Below are positions 40,930 to 49,182 of a stretch of DNA of 49,323 nt, in pieces. Within the stretch, counting starts at the first letter, position 1. Each line of letters opens with the position of its first letter. Position numbers and translations under genes: made by a program. This stretch comes from an uncultured Clostridium sp. Its GTDB lineage: Bacteria > Bacillota > Clostridia > TANB77 > CAG-465. Under the pieces are notes generated by a model. It ran no database searches. It saw only the letters and a list, made by a program, of their open reading frames with translations, and had not been told where the DNA came from. Location of the stretch: positions 1-49,323 of the forward strand of contig USES01000007.1 of NCBI GenBank assembly GCA_900553785.1, read 5' to 3'.

Positions 40930-42021
40930 ATGAAAAAGAAAAAAGCAATATCACTTATTATACTTGTGGTAACAATAATTGTTATGGCAATACTAGCTAC
41001 AACAGTTATAGTAACTTTAGCTAATACAAATATAATTGGTGAAGCAAGAAAAACAGCATTTAAGTCAGATATGCAAAGTTACAAACAAGCATATGAATTA
41101 TATGTAACAGAAAAAACAATGGAAATTGGAGATAGTTTTGATAATTCAAAATTAAACGTTACATATAACGATGAATTATTTTCTACTATCTTTGGAAACG
41201 TGCCATCAAAGTATCAAGAGGGATTAAAAATTTCAGAAGGAAAGCTTGTGTATGAAACTGATGACGAAGAGGAACGAAAAATTTTAGATGATTTTGGAAT
41301 GACAAGGGAAAGCAAAGTAAAATTTAGTGCTTACTTAAATGGACAAGTTAAAATAAATTGTCCGCAATCAGGCTTATCCTGCAAAGGTGAAAGTGATAGC
41401 ACTTTTAATTCATATTGCAATATAGGAGAAAGTCAAACTCATTTGTCTTTAGTATCTGGTTTGAGAGCTCCGTATTACAAACCTACAATAAAAGAAGATG
41501 AAAATAAGGTAAGTAAATGGGTTAAGGCAACAGATGAGGATTATTTTCATAAAACATTTAATTTAAAATGGAATTGGGAAAATGAAGGGTCTTTTTATTT
41601 GGCGGATATTAAAGCAACAAATGTGGACAGTAGTAAACCGGTTACATCTACAGTATGGATTTATCTAAAATCTTCAAATTCTGAATACATATTTAAGCTT
41701 AGTGATGATCAAAACACACAAAAGAATACTTTGTTGCCAGAAGGTTGTGTTATTGATACAGCACGTTCAGTGGTTGGGGGCTCATCTGTTCCTGCTACAT
41801 CTTTTTCTAAAGAAGCCTATGCAACCTATAATACTAGTACGTCTGAAGCTTCTCTTAAAATGGATACATTACCACTAGGTAGGATGAAGTTAGGTGATAC
41901 TATATCAATTGAGATGTATGTGTATGTTGAAGCTGGTTCTGGAAATTTTGGCTGGAATTTAAATGATGGTGCTATTAAAGATTTTGAATTAACTTTTGTA
42001 GGAATACAACAGGAAGATTAG
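40930..42021 (+). CDS. Type IV pilin-like protein
   Basis: 363 residues. The short basic leader MKKKKA is followed by ISLIILVVTIIVMAILATTV, the hydrophobic N-terminal helix of the type IV pilin/pseudopilin fold. The residue before the likely cleavage site is Ala rather than Gly, and the usual Glu5 is missing, as in a large group of clostridial pilin-like proteins. After the helix comes the NTNIIGEARKT segment shared with the protein at 44272, then a long beta-rich exported domain with two Cys (CPQSGLSC) that could form a disulfide. ATG after GAGGGGAG. No prepilin peptidase or assembly ATPase gene is in the window. Confidence 0.82.
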   Translation: MKKKKAISLIILVVTIIVMAILATTVIVTLANTNIIGEARKTAFKSDMQSYKQAYELYVTEKTMEIGDSFDNSKLNVTYNDELFSTIFGNVPSKYQEGLKISEGKLVYETDDEEERKILDDFGMTRESKVKFSAYLNGQVKINCPQSGLSCKGESDSTFNSYCNIGESQTHLSLVSGLRAPYYKPTIKEDENKVSKWVKATDEDYFHKTFNLKWNWENEGSFYLADIKATNVDSSKPVTSTVWIYLKSSNSEYIFKLSDDQNTQKNTLLPEGCVIDTARSVVGGSSVPATSFSKEAYATYNTSTSEASLKMDTLPLGRMKLGDTISIEMYVYVEAGSGNFGWNLNDGAIKDFELTFVGIQQED

Positions 42022-42032
42022 ATAATTTTGAC

Positions 42033-42070
42033 AAAAGTAAGTGTACTATATTTAGGTACGCTTATTTTTG
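42033..42070 (+). terminator. Terminator of the first pilin-like gene
   Basis: AAAGTAAGTGTAC pairs with GTACGCTTATTTT (two G-U pairs), loop TATATTTAG, ending in TTTTTG. Confidence 0.75.
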
Positions 42071-42083
42071 TTTTAAGCACAAT

Positions 42084-42150
42084 ATGTGAAACTGTCATAT
42101 AATGATAAAAATTCTTGAAAATGTGGAAACTATATCATATAATACATAAA
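42084..42150 (+). repeat. Imperfect direct repeat upstream of the spoVB-like gene
   Basis: ATGTG-AAACT-GTCATATAAT (from 42084) recurs as ATGTGGAAACTATATCATATAAT (two parts, from 42121). The second copy supplies the active-looking -10. A local duplication of the promoter region is the likely origin. Confidence 0.4.
42115..42143 (+). promoter_or_regulatory. Promoter of the spoVB-like gene
   Basis: TTGAAA (42115-42120), 17 bp, TATAAT (42138-42143). Confidence 0.8.
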
Positions 42151-42199
42151 TAAGTTATATATTTAATTGTATTGGTTTTAATTTTACGAGGGGGAAAAC

Positions 42200-43819
42200 A
42201 TGGCGTTAAAGAGACAGTCTTTTATGAAAGGCGTTGCAGTTGTGCTATTTGCACAAATATTGATTAAAGTCTTTGGCTTTTTATACAGAGTTATACTTAC
42301 TAACATAGAGGGCTTCCAAGATGTAGGAAATAGTTATTATAGTTCGGGATATAAGGTATACATATTTATACTTGCTCTTGCTACAACAGGGGTTCCTAGT
42401 GCTATTGGAAAACTTGTATCTGAGAAGGTAGCTGTTGGAGACAGGCGAGGAGCTCATAAGATATTTAAAATTTCTTTAGTTTTATTTACATTAATAGGTT
42501 TGTTATTTTCTTTATTGTTGTTTTTTGGTGCAGAGACTATAGCAACAAATATATTATCTAATCCTGGTGTAAAGTACACATTAGCGACACTAGCACCTGC
42601 AGTATTACTTGTGTCTATTGCAGCTGTATTTAGAGGATATTTTGTTGGACTTGGAAATGTTAGTGCACATAGTGTGGCACAGATAATAGAACAAATCATT
42701 AACAGTATACTATCTGTTGTATTTGTTATGATGTTAGTTGGTAAATCTCCTGAAATCATGGCAATGGGTTCTACTGCAGCAACAGCAGTATCTACATTAT
42801 CTGCTTTGCTTTATCTATATTTATATTATAGGAAAAACAGGGAACAAATATGGGAAGAAGTACGATTATCTGGAAAATTTAATGAAGAGGGAATTAAAAA
42901 GATAACAAGAAATATACTTAAATATACTATACCTATTGCTATTACAAGCGTAGTATCTTCTTTGGTTGGTATGGTAGATTTAGTTACAGTAGTAGATGGA
43001 TTAGTTACATATTATAAAAACTTAGGTGTTGAGGATGCATTGCTTATTGCAAATGAGAAATTTGGTATTATAGCAGGAAAGGTAGATATTCTTGTTTCAA
43101 TTCCTTTTGCATTAAACATAGCTATTATAACTCCACTTATGCCTGCAATATCTGCTCATATGGCAAGAAAAGAAAAGAATTTGGCTGAGAAAAAAATAAA
43201 CACAGCAATGAAATTATCTTCTATAATATCTTTTCCGTGCGTAGCAGGTCTTGTGATTTTGGCTCAGCCAATATTTGATGTTATATTTCCTAATGCAAAT
43301 GCAGGTGCAATATTATTACAAATAGAAGCAATTAGTATTGTAGCTGGACTTATGGCACAAACAGCAGAAAGTGCATTGGTTGGTATAAATAAATTAAACG
43401 TTCCTACAATTGCTATTTTTTGTGGTGCGGTTACAAAGTACATTTTAAATGTTACATTGATACCTGTTTTTGGAGAAAATATAGCTCCAATATCTACAAT
43501 AGCATATCACGTTGTTGATGCTTTAGTCGCTGTAATTGTACTTTATACAACCTTAAAAGCTAGAATGGATAGTAAAAATATCATATTTAAGCCACTATTT
43601 GCTTCAATAATTATGTCAGTAATAGTAATTTTAGTGCAAAAAGTTTGTGTTTACATAAACTTGGGTAATGCTATTTCACTAGTTGTAACAGTACTTGCAG
43701 GAATGCTTACATACTTCTTTGTTATATTGAAAACAAAGGTACTTGATGATAGCGAATTATCACAAATACCTTATGTAAACAAAATATGTCACTTAACTGA
43801 AAAACAAAAAAATATTTAA
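42200..43819 (+). CDS. SpoVB-like MOP-family lipid flippase
   Basis: 539 residues with about 14 membrane spans. The N terminus (FMKGVAVVLFAQILIKVFGF, LYRVILTNIEG, ATTGVPSAIGKLVSE) is typical of the SpoVB/YtgP branch of the MOP/polysaccharide-transporter family, which moves lipid-linked wall precursors across the membrane. SpoVB proper serves spore cortex synthesis, but the branch has several paralogues and sequence alone does not separate them, so I give no symbol. ATG after GAGGGGG, own promoter, upstream of hup. Confidence 0.88.
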   Translation: MALKRQSFMKGVAVVLFAQILIKVFGFLYRVILTNIEGFQDVGNSYYSSGYKVYIFILALATTGVPSAIGKLVSEKVAVGDRRGAHKIFKISLVLFTLIGLLFSLLLFFGAETIATNILSNPGVKYTLATLAPAVLLVSIAAVFRGYFVGLGNVSAHSVAQIIEQIINSILSVVFVMMLVGKSPEIMAMGSTAATAVSTLSALLYLYLYYRKNREQIWEEVRLSGKFNEEGIKKITRNILKYTIPIAITSVVSSLVGMVDLVTVVDGLVTYYKNLGVEDALLIANEKFGIIAGKVDILVSIPFALNIAIITPLMPAISAHMARKEKNLAEKKINTAMKLSSIISFPCVAGLVILAQPIFDVIFPNANAGAILLQIEAISIVAGLMAQTAESALVGINKLNVPTIAIFCGAVTKYILNVTLIPVFGENIAPISTIAYHVVDALVAVIVLYTTLKARMDSKNIIFKPLFASIIMSVIVILVQKVCVYINLGNAISLVVTVLAGMLTYFFVILKTKVLDDSELSQIPYVNKICHLTEKQKNI

Positions 43820-43827
43820 AAAAAGTG

Positions 43828-43856
43828 TTGACTTTTATAATTGCTTGAAGTATAAC
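43828..43856 (+). promoter_or_regulatory. hup promoter
   Basis: TTGACT (43828-43833), 17 bp, TATAAC (43851-43856). Confidence 0.8.
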
Positions 43857-43889
43857 ATAGTTGTAATCTTATTATAGGAGGTAAGAATA

Positions 43890-44165
43890 ATGAATAAAGG
43901 AGAACTTATTGCAAAAATTGCTGAAGAAAGCAAATTAACAAAAAAAGCTGCAGAAGCTGCTTTAGATGCTTTCACATCTTCAGTAACAGGAGCTCTAAAG
44001 AAAGGTGAAAAAGTACAACTAGTTGGCTTTGGAACTTTCGAAGTTAGACACAGAGCTGCAAGAAAAGGAAGAAATCCTCAAACTAAAGCAGAAATTAAAA
44101 TACCTGCTTCTAAAGCTCCAGTATTTAAAGCTGGTAAAGCTTTAAAAGAAACTGTAAACAAATAA
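43890..44165 (+). CDS. hup: Nucleoid protein HU
   Basis: 91-residue histone-like DNA-bending protein. MNKGELIAKIAEESKLTKKA is the dimerisation helix pair; VQLVGFGTFEVRHRAARKGR and NPQTKAEIKIPASKAPVFKA form the DNA-binding arms with the conserved Pro in NPQT. ATG after TAGGAGG, own promoter and terminator. Confidence 0.97.
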   Translation: MNKGELIAKIAEESKLTKKAAEAALDAFTSSVTGALKKGEKVQLVGFGTFEVRHRAARKGRNPQTKAEIKIPASKAPVFKAGKALKETVNK

Positions 44166-44177
44166 GAATTATAGTTT

Positions 44178-44206
44178 AAACTCAGTAAGAAATTGCTGAG
44201 TTTTTT
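44178..44206 (+). terminator. hup terminator
   Basis: AAACTCAG (44178-44185) pairs with CTGAGTTT (44196-44203), extended inward by TAA/TTG, then TTTT. Confidence 0.85.
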
Positions 44207-44271
44207 ATTTTTAAATACTTGACTTTAATAATTGAATATTATAATATATGAATAAAGGGGAGATGTGAAAT

Positions 44272-45174
44272 ATGAAAACTAATGAAAAACAAGCCATATC
44301 TTTAATAGTTTTAGTAATAACTATTATCATTATGGCAATACTAGCAGCAACAGTAATAATAACGTTGTCTAATACAAATGTTATAAATGAGGCAAATAAT
44401 TCAGTTGAAAAAGCCAATTTATCTGCATATAAAGAAAGGTACACAGTATACTTAGCAGATAGAATGATGGATGATTCTAGTTTTAGAAAAGCCACTTTAA
44501 ATATAAGCTATGCAAGTAATCCAAGTGAATTTGAAAAGATATTTGGAACAAATGTAGGCGATGATTTAAAAAACAAACTATCTATTGAAAACGGAGAGCT
44601 TGTGTTTACATCATCAGATGAAAAAGAAAGGGCAAATGCAACTGCTGCTGGCATTAAAGCAGAAGCACCATACAGAGTAAAACTTACTGCAATTGAATGC
44701 GGAAATGGCCCTAAGACTGTAAGACTAGGAGATTATGAGGCATATGCTGATTCAGGCGATGCGACGTTTACTGGTTATGATGGAATAAGAGATTATACTC
44801 TTACTTTTGCGGTAAAACAAAGTACACCTATTACAATTTTATTTAATGATTTAGTTTCTCAAGACACAGGAATGGTTAAAACTATAGAGGAAGTTGAGAA
44901 TTTGTTAAATACAGATAGTACGTACTATTCATCATTGAGCTCAAAAAAGGCTACAAATGAAAAAACTATTACCGCAAGTGCAAATCCTACAAGTGTATCT
45001 TTTACAGGAGTAAATATCAGTTATATATCTAGTTCATATACATCGACTGGTGTATTTGTTAAGGATACTAGTGGTAAATGGGTAGCTGTTGCAAAGATTG
45101 AAACTATGGATATATACGAAAGAACTGGGTTAGTACAGGTAACTATGACAGTGTTAGATAACACAATCAACTAA
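44272..45174 (+). CDS. Type IV pilin-like protein
   Basis: 300 residues. Leader MKTNEKQA then ISLIVLVITIIIMAILAATV, the pilin-type N-terminal helix; the NTNVINEANNS continuation matches that of the protein at 40930. The two share the first 60 residues (including YKxxYxxYLxxxxM) and the early EIFGT/TIFGN block, then differ. Again Ala precedes the cleavage point and Glu5 is absent. ATG after GGGGAGATG. TTGACT at 44219-44224 with TATAAT/TAATAT near 44240 is a likely promoter. The exported domain is beta-rich; its partner or ligand is unknown. Confidence 0.82.
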   Translation: MKTNEKQAISLIVLVITIIIMAILAATVIITLSNTNVINEANNSVEKANLSAYKERYTVYLADRMMDDSSFRKATLNISYASNPSEFEKIFGTNVGDDLKNKLSIENGELVFTSSDEKERANATAAGIKAEAPYRVKLTAIECGNGPKTVRLGDYEAYADSGDATFTGYDGIRDYTLTFAVKQSTPITILFNDLVSQDTGMVKTIEEVENLLNTDSTYYSSLSSKKATNEKTITASANPTSVSFTGVNISYISSSYTSTGVFVKDTSGKWVAVAKIETMDIYERTGLVQVTMTVLDNTIN

Positions 45175-45181
45175 TATGTAT

Positions 45182-45217
45182 AAAAGCCACGAACTAAATA
45201 TCTAGTTCGTGGTTTTG
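45182..45217. terminator. Bidirectional terminator
   Basis: CCACGAACTA (45187-45196) pairs perfectly with TAGTTCGTGG (45203-45212), flanked by AAAAG and TTTTG. It separates the second pilin-like gene from the convergent regulator. Confidence 0.87.
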
Positions 45218-46954
45218 TTATTCTATAACTGGTGGTATAAAATTTTCGATTGCGCTTCTTAGTTTTGGATGACGTATTACAAAGTGAATTGATGGGTTGT
45301 TGGTTTTAGAAAGCATTACCCAATTGTTTTCACATATTACAATGTCTATATTTTTAAATGGTAGGAAAGAAGATATAGTTAGCTTGTAATTAGAATTAGA
45401 TTTTTGAAATTCTTTTGTAAGCTTTAAATGCTCTAAATATTCTTCATAGTTATATTGCAGTTTGTTTTCATAGAAGCTTTCTGCAAGATTTAAATTTAGA
45501 GGACTATTTTTAAAATCTTCTTCTGTCATTTCTGTTATTGTGTCTTTTAGTTCGTTATTCTTCAACATATTTTGTATTAGGTTTTTGTTATTTTTTACAT
45601 CTGATATAATTTGCCTTTTATCCTTTTCATTTACATTATTTCTATCTAATATCTTTATTAGTAATTCATCAGATATCGTATGAAGCGGTAGGCTAGATAA
45701 TATTCTTTTTTTATCTTCCTTATCGTTAATAGTGGATGCTAGGAAAGCATTGAAAGCATTTTTGTTTTCTTCCCTATAAATTTCCATTAAAGGTGTAGCT
45801 TTGTTAAGCAATCGTTTAGCTTTTGCTTTGTAATGTGCAAGATCAACTTTGTTTGTTGTTAATGTGTATTTACCTTCATTATGATATCCATTTACACATT
45901 CACCACTAAGTGCCACACTTCCAGAGACGTAGTTAAAGTGACAGTATATAGAGTTTACAGAATTTTTTAAGTAATATGGAGAAACTTGACCAGTCATATA
46001 TATTGGAATCCAACTTTCTAGTCCTAACATCATTTCATTAAACGGTCTATCTACATTGTGGATAATATTTAGGTGTAGTCCTCTTTTAAGTGACATGGCT
46101 ATTGCAAACATCCACTTTTTTCCGAAATCTATATCTTTTGCCATATCTTCCATAGGCATATCGCTGCACATGAACACAGGCTCATTAGATTTGGATAAAA
46201 CAGTTGCCTTAAAAAAGTCCAATTCTCCTTTTTTCATTTCTTCAATACCATAGTAATTTCTGTTTTTGGGTTTATAAAATGGAATGGTTGGCACTTTTAG
46301 TTCGTCGAATTTAATAGCTTTAATATAATTGTTTAAATCGAATTCGTCTAGGTTACTTAAAAAGTTATTAATATAATTGTTAACTGTTTTGTTTTCTCCA
46401 TTGGTTAACCATGTGTATAGCAGTTGAAATTCATTAGCACTGTTTTCTATATCACTTTGTTTACATTGAAGAATGGTAGATATAGTCTTTTTTGAATTTT
46501 TATCATTAAATTTGGTAATTACATAGTTACATACTTTAGTAGAAAAGTCCACTGGATCTGATGGCTTAGATTTCCCATACCTTATTCTAGATATGTGTGA
46601 GGAATCAAAAGCAATGTATTTGGACATTTCACTTAAATTTATATTTAATATGGAGATTAAGTTATTTAAGTTTTTGCTAAAGTTAGAATAGTCAAATAAG
46701 TCTTGGCTATTTATAGCTTCTTCTAAGTCTTTTTGAATTTGTTCTAAACTTATATTTGAAATATTGTTTTTTGTTCCAATATTAAATAATGCAGAGACTA
46801 GTTTGTCTAATTGTTCACTACCATTTACAGGTGTTCTATCACCATTTCTATATCTGCTAATAACAGATTTAGATATTCCAGACATGTCTGAAAGTTCTTT
46901 TGGTGAACAATCGAAACGTGTCATGTAGTCATTTAATTTATCTTTAAAAAGCAT
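45218..46954 (-). CDS. XRE-type regulator with a large unknown C-terminal domain
   Basis: 578 residues from ATG 46954, 8 nt after AGGTGA. Residues about 1-60 are an XRE helix-turn-helix (SPKELSDMSGISKSVISRYR with GDRTP); a second HTH-like stretch (LSEMSKYIAFDSSHISRIRY, GKSKP) follows near 105-135. The remaining 400 residues contain NEPVFMCSDMPMEDMA, LHLNIIHNVDRPFNEMMLG and SVNSIYCHFNYVSGSVALSG, an arrangement I know only from uncharacterised gut Firmicute regulators. It is divergent from three exported proteins, and an inverted repeat lies between. Confidence 0.82.
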   Translation of the reverse strand: MLFKDKLNDYMTRFDCSPKELSDMSGISKSVISRYRNGDRTPVNGSEQLDKLVSALFNIGTKNNISNISLEQIQKDLEEAINSQDLFDYSNFSKNLNNLISILNINLSEMSKYIAFDSSHISRIRYGKSKPSDPVDFSTKVCNYVITKFNDKNSKKTISTILQCKQSDIENSANEFQLLYTWLTNGENKTVNNYINNFLSNLDEFDLNNYIKAIKFDELKVPTIPFYKPKNRNYYGIEEMKKGELDFFKATVLSKSNEPVFMCSDMPMEDMAKDIDFGKKWMFAIAMSLKRGLHLNIIHNVDRPFNEMMLGLESWIPIYMTGQVSPYYLKNSVNSIYCHFNYVSGSVALSGECVNGYHNEGKYTLTTNKVDLAHYKAKAKRLLNKATPLMEIYREENKNAFNAFLASTINDKEDKKRILSSLPLHTISDELLIKILDRNNVNEKDKRQIISDVKNNKNLIQNMLKNNELKDTITEMTEEDFKNSPLNLNLAESFYENKLQYNYEEYLEHLKLTKEFQKSNSNYKLTISSFLPFKNIDIVICENNWVMLSKTNNPSIHFVIRHPKLRSAIENFIPPVIE

Positions 46955-46978
46955 AATACATATCACCTACTAAATTGA

Positions 46979-47007
46979 ATTATACTACACATATTATTAT
47001 TAAGCAA
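46979..47007 (-). promoter_or_regulatory. Promoter of the XRE-type gene
   Basis: Leftward TTGCTT (47007-47002), 17 bp, TATAAT (46984-46979). Confidence 0.75.
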
Positions 47008-47017
47008 GTTGAATACA

Positions 47018-47050
47018 GTTTCCAAAAAAAACAATGTTTTAAATGGAAAC
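47018..47050. promoter_or_regulatory. Inverted repeat, possible operator
   Basis: GTTTCCA (47018-47024) and TGGAAAC (47044-47050), centres 26 bp apart. It lies upstream of both divergent promoters, a suitable place for the XRE protein to bind. Confidence 0.45.
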
Positions 47051-47054
47051 CAAA

Positions 47055-47083
47055 TTGCACTTTGAATATAGAACAATTATAAT
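47055..47083 (+). promoter_or_regulatory. Promoter of the exported-protein operon
   Basis: TTGCAC (47055-47060), 17 bp, TATAAT (47078-47083). Confidence 0.8.
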
Positions 47084-47109
47084 AAAACATGATAAGAGAG
47101 GTGAGATTT

Positions 47110-48201
47110 TTGAGTAAAATAGATTTTAAAAGCAATAAGGTGTTAATTTTAGTTGGTATAATTGTAATTGTGGCTGTATTAGTTTTAATTTTTTCAACTT
47201 CTTCTAGTTCAGATGCTAATGTAGAAATTAAACCAAATGAAGTTTCAATGCTTGAACTTGAAGAATATTCTACAGATGTATTTTCGATGAAAAAGCCTAA
47301 AGGATGGACAGTTGAAACTGGTGGAGCCGGAATATATTATGCAATTAGAGTGTATGATCCGAAAGATAACAATAACCAAGTGTTTTTGATGTTAAAGATG
47401 CAACCTTTACTTAAGAGTACAGCAGGAAAAGCAATGTGGCAAAATTATTATAAATTAAGTGGATATAACTCACAATATAAATTATTTGCAGATGCAGTAG
47501 TTTTATCTAACCCTACTACAGAAGGCTTTTATAAAGTGTTTGATGATGTTATGGCTTATGCGAAGAACATTGATACAAGTTTTAGTAGTATAACTTTTCC
47601 TAAATTTACAAACTTTACAAAGTTAGAAGAATTTGATTCAAATGCGTCTATGAAAGCTGTAGCAATGGATAGTAAAGTGTTAAGAGGTACGTTTGCTGGA
47701 AATTCAGGCAAAGAGGGCGAGGGAATGTTTTTAGCTAGTGTCGTAAACTTTGGTAATCAGAATCTAGGTGGAGTAGATAATTTGTATTACATGATATATG
47801 ACATTACAGCAGTAACATCTTCTAAAGACCAGTTTATAGACTATAAAGACATTTTGCTAGAGTCAGCAAACTCTATTTCATTTACAGATGCTTATGTAAA
47901 GAAAACAATAGATGATGGAAACGCACAAACTAAAAATGCATTAGCACTAAACGCTTCAGTTCAAGCTGCATTTGATTCATATATGAGTGCTTGGGAAAAC
48001 AGAAGTAAGACTTATGATATTATGAGCCAAAAACAAAGTGATGCTATACTTGGATATGAAAGGGTGTATGATTCAGACACTGGAGATGTATATAAGACAT
48101 ACAATGGTTTTACAGATGATTATCAAGGAAATAGATATAAGTCTATAACAGACGAAATGTATACAACTAAAACATCTGGATACATAGAGAGGATAAAGTG
48201 A
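47110..48201 (+). CDS. Membrane-anchored extracytoplasmic protein of unknown function
   Basis: I start it at TTG 47110, after GAGGTGAG; an ATG at 47089 overlaps the promoter start region. 363 residues: basic N terminus, one membrane helix (about residues 10-28, VLILVGIIVIVAVLVLIF), a Ser-rich linker, then an exported domain beginning YSTDVFSMKKPKGWTVETGG, reminiscent of PsbP-like folds, which often start with a 'P-x-GW' block. The C-terminal third (YMSAWENRSKTYDIMSQKQS) is helical. First of three exported-protein genes opposite the XRE regulator. Confidence 0.78.
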   Translation: MSKIDFKSNKVLILVGIIVIVAVLVLIFSTSSSSDANVEIKPNEVSMLELEEYSTDVFSMKKPKGWTVETGGAGIYYAIRVYDPKDNNNQVFLMLKMQPLLKSTAGKAMWQNYYKLSGYNSQYKLFADAVVLSNPTTEGFYKVFDDVMAYAKNIDTSFSSITFPKFTNFTKLEEFDSNASMKAVAMDSKVLRGTFAGNSGKEGEGMFLASVVNFGNQNLGGVDNLYYMIYDITAVTSSKDQFIDYKDILLESANSISFTDAYVKKTIDDGNAQTKNALALNASVQAAFDSYMSAWENRSKTYDIMSQKQSDAILGYERVYDSDTGDVYKTYNGFTDDYQGNRYKSITDEMYTTKTSGYIERIK

Positions 48202-48208
48202 GTGATCT

Positions 48209-49129
48209 ATGAAAAACAAGAAAATAATTTATATAGCAATAGCAGTAGTTGTAATTGTTTTAGCTGCAGTTATTTTTATTGTTAGTAGTACTAATACCCA
48301 AAATGGTGCATCAGGTAAAACAGAGGGCTCACTTCTTGAAACTGTTCTAAAGAAGAAGGGGAAAACACAAGAAGAGGCTGGATACAAAAAGTTTGTTGGT
48401 GGAGAAATTTTATCCGAAGATACTTTGTTTTCAAAGTATGCGTTTATAGTTAATAATTCAGCATATATCTTTGATCCTGCAAAACTTAAGCAAGGAGTTT
48501 TGAGTTATAAAAAAGTATATGATATACCAAGTAATATAAAAGTTACAAAAATTTTGCCTAATCTTGGCGGACATGATATTGAGTTTATAGACGACAAAGA
48601 CGTAAGATATGTAATACATGATGAAAACGTAGACAATAGAGGAAATGATTATTCAAGCTACGAAAATGCAAATTATGTTTTAAGTGATTATCTTGGTGGG
48701 CCGTACACAAAGTTACATCAAGGAGAAACTATAGATTATGACGAACTTTCTGTATATTGGTATGCAAAAGATAATATAATTTATACATATGGAGCAAAGT
48801 ATAATAATAAAATTGAAAAAGTATCTGGAAACTATGAGGGAGAAAAAATATTAAAAATATATAATGAAAAATTACTTAGAACAGACAAAGGCTTCTATGA
48901 AATATTAGATTATTATGGAGAAAATCTAAAGGGAACATATACTACTACTATGAGAATTAAATTGTTGAGTGATTATTATGATGATGTATTAACGTTTACA
49001 TATGAGTATGTTGTCTTAAAAGATTATACTTTAATACCAATAAATGATGTCATGACAAATAGACCACAAGAATATATGTATGAAATCTATGGTGGCTTAA
49101 ATGCTCCACCCGAAAGCTTTGAAGAATAA
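48209..49129 (+). CDS. Membrane-anchored extracytoplasmic protein of unknown function
   Basis: 306 residues, ATG 48209 seven bases after the preceding stop, with GAGTGA upstream. Short basic head MKNKK, one membrane helix (IIYIAIAVVVIVLAAVIFIV), then an exported, Tyr/Asp-rich beta domain (YIFDPAKLKQ, KILPNLGGHDIEFIDDKDVR). It resembles the upstream neighbour in layout but not in sequence. I recognise no family. Confidence 0.78.
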   Translation: MKNKKIIYIAIAVVVIVLAAVIFIVSSTNTQNGASGKTEGSLLETVLKKKGKTQEEAGYKKFVGGEILSEDTLFSKYAFIVNNSAYIFDPAKLKQGVLSYKKVYDIPSNIKVTKILPNLGGHDIEFIDDKDVRYVIHDENVDNRGNDYSSYENANYVLSDYLGGPYTKLHQGETIDYDELSVYWYAKDNIIYTYGAKYNNKIEKVSGNYEGEKILKIYNEKLLRTDKGFYEILDYYGENLKGTYTTTMRIKLLSDYYDDVLTFTYEYVVLKDYTLIPINDVMTNRPQEYMYEIYGGLNAPPESFEE

Positions 49130-49182
49130 TAATATAATGGCTTGAGCAAATGAAAAAGTAAAATTATTAAGGAGGAATTAAA

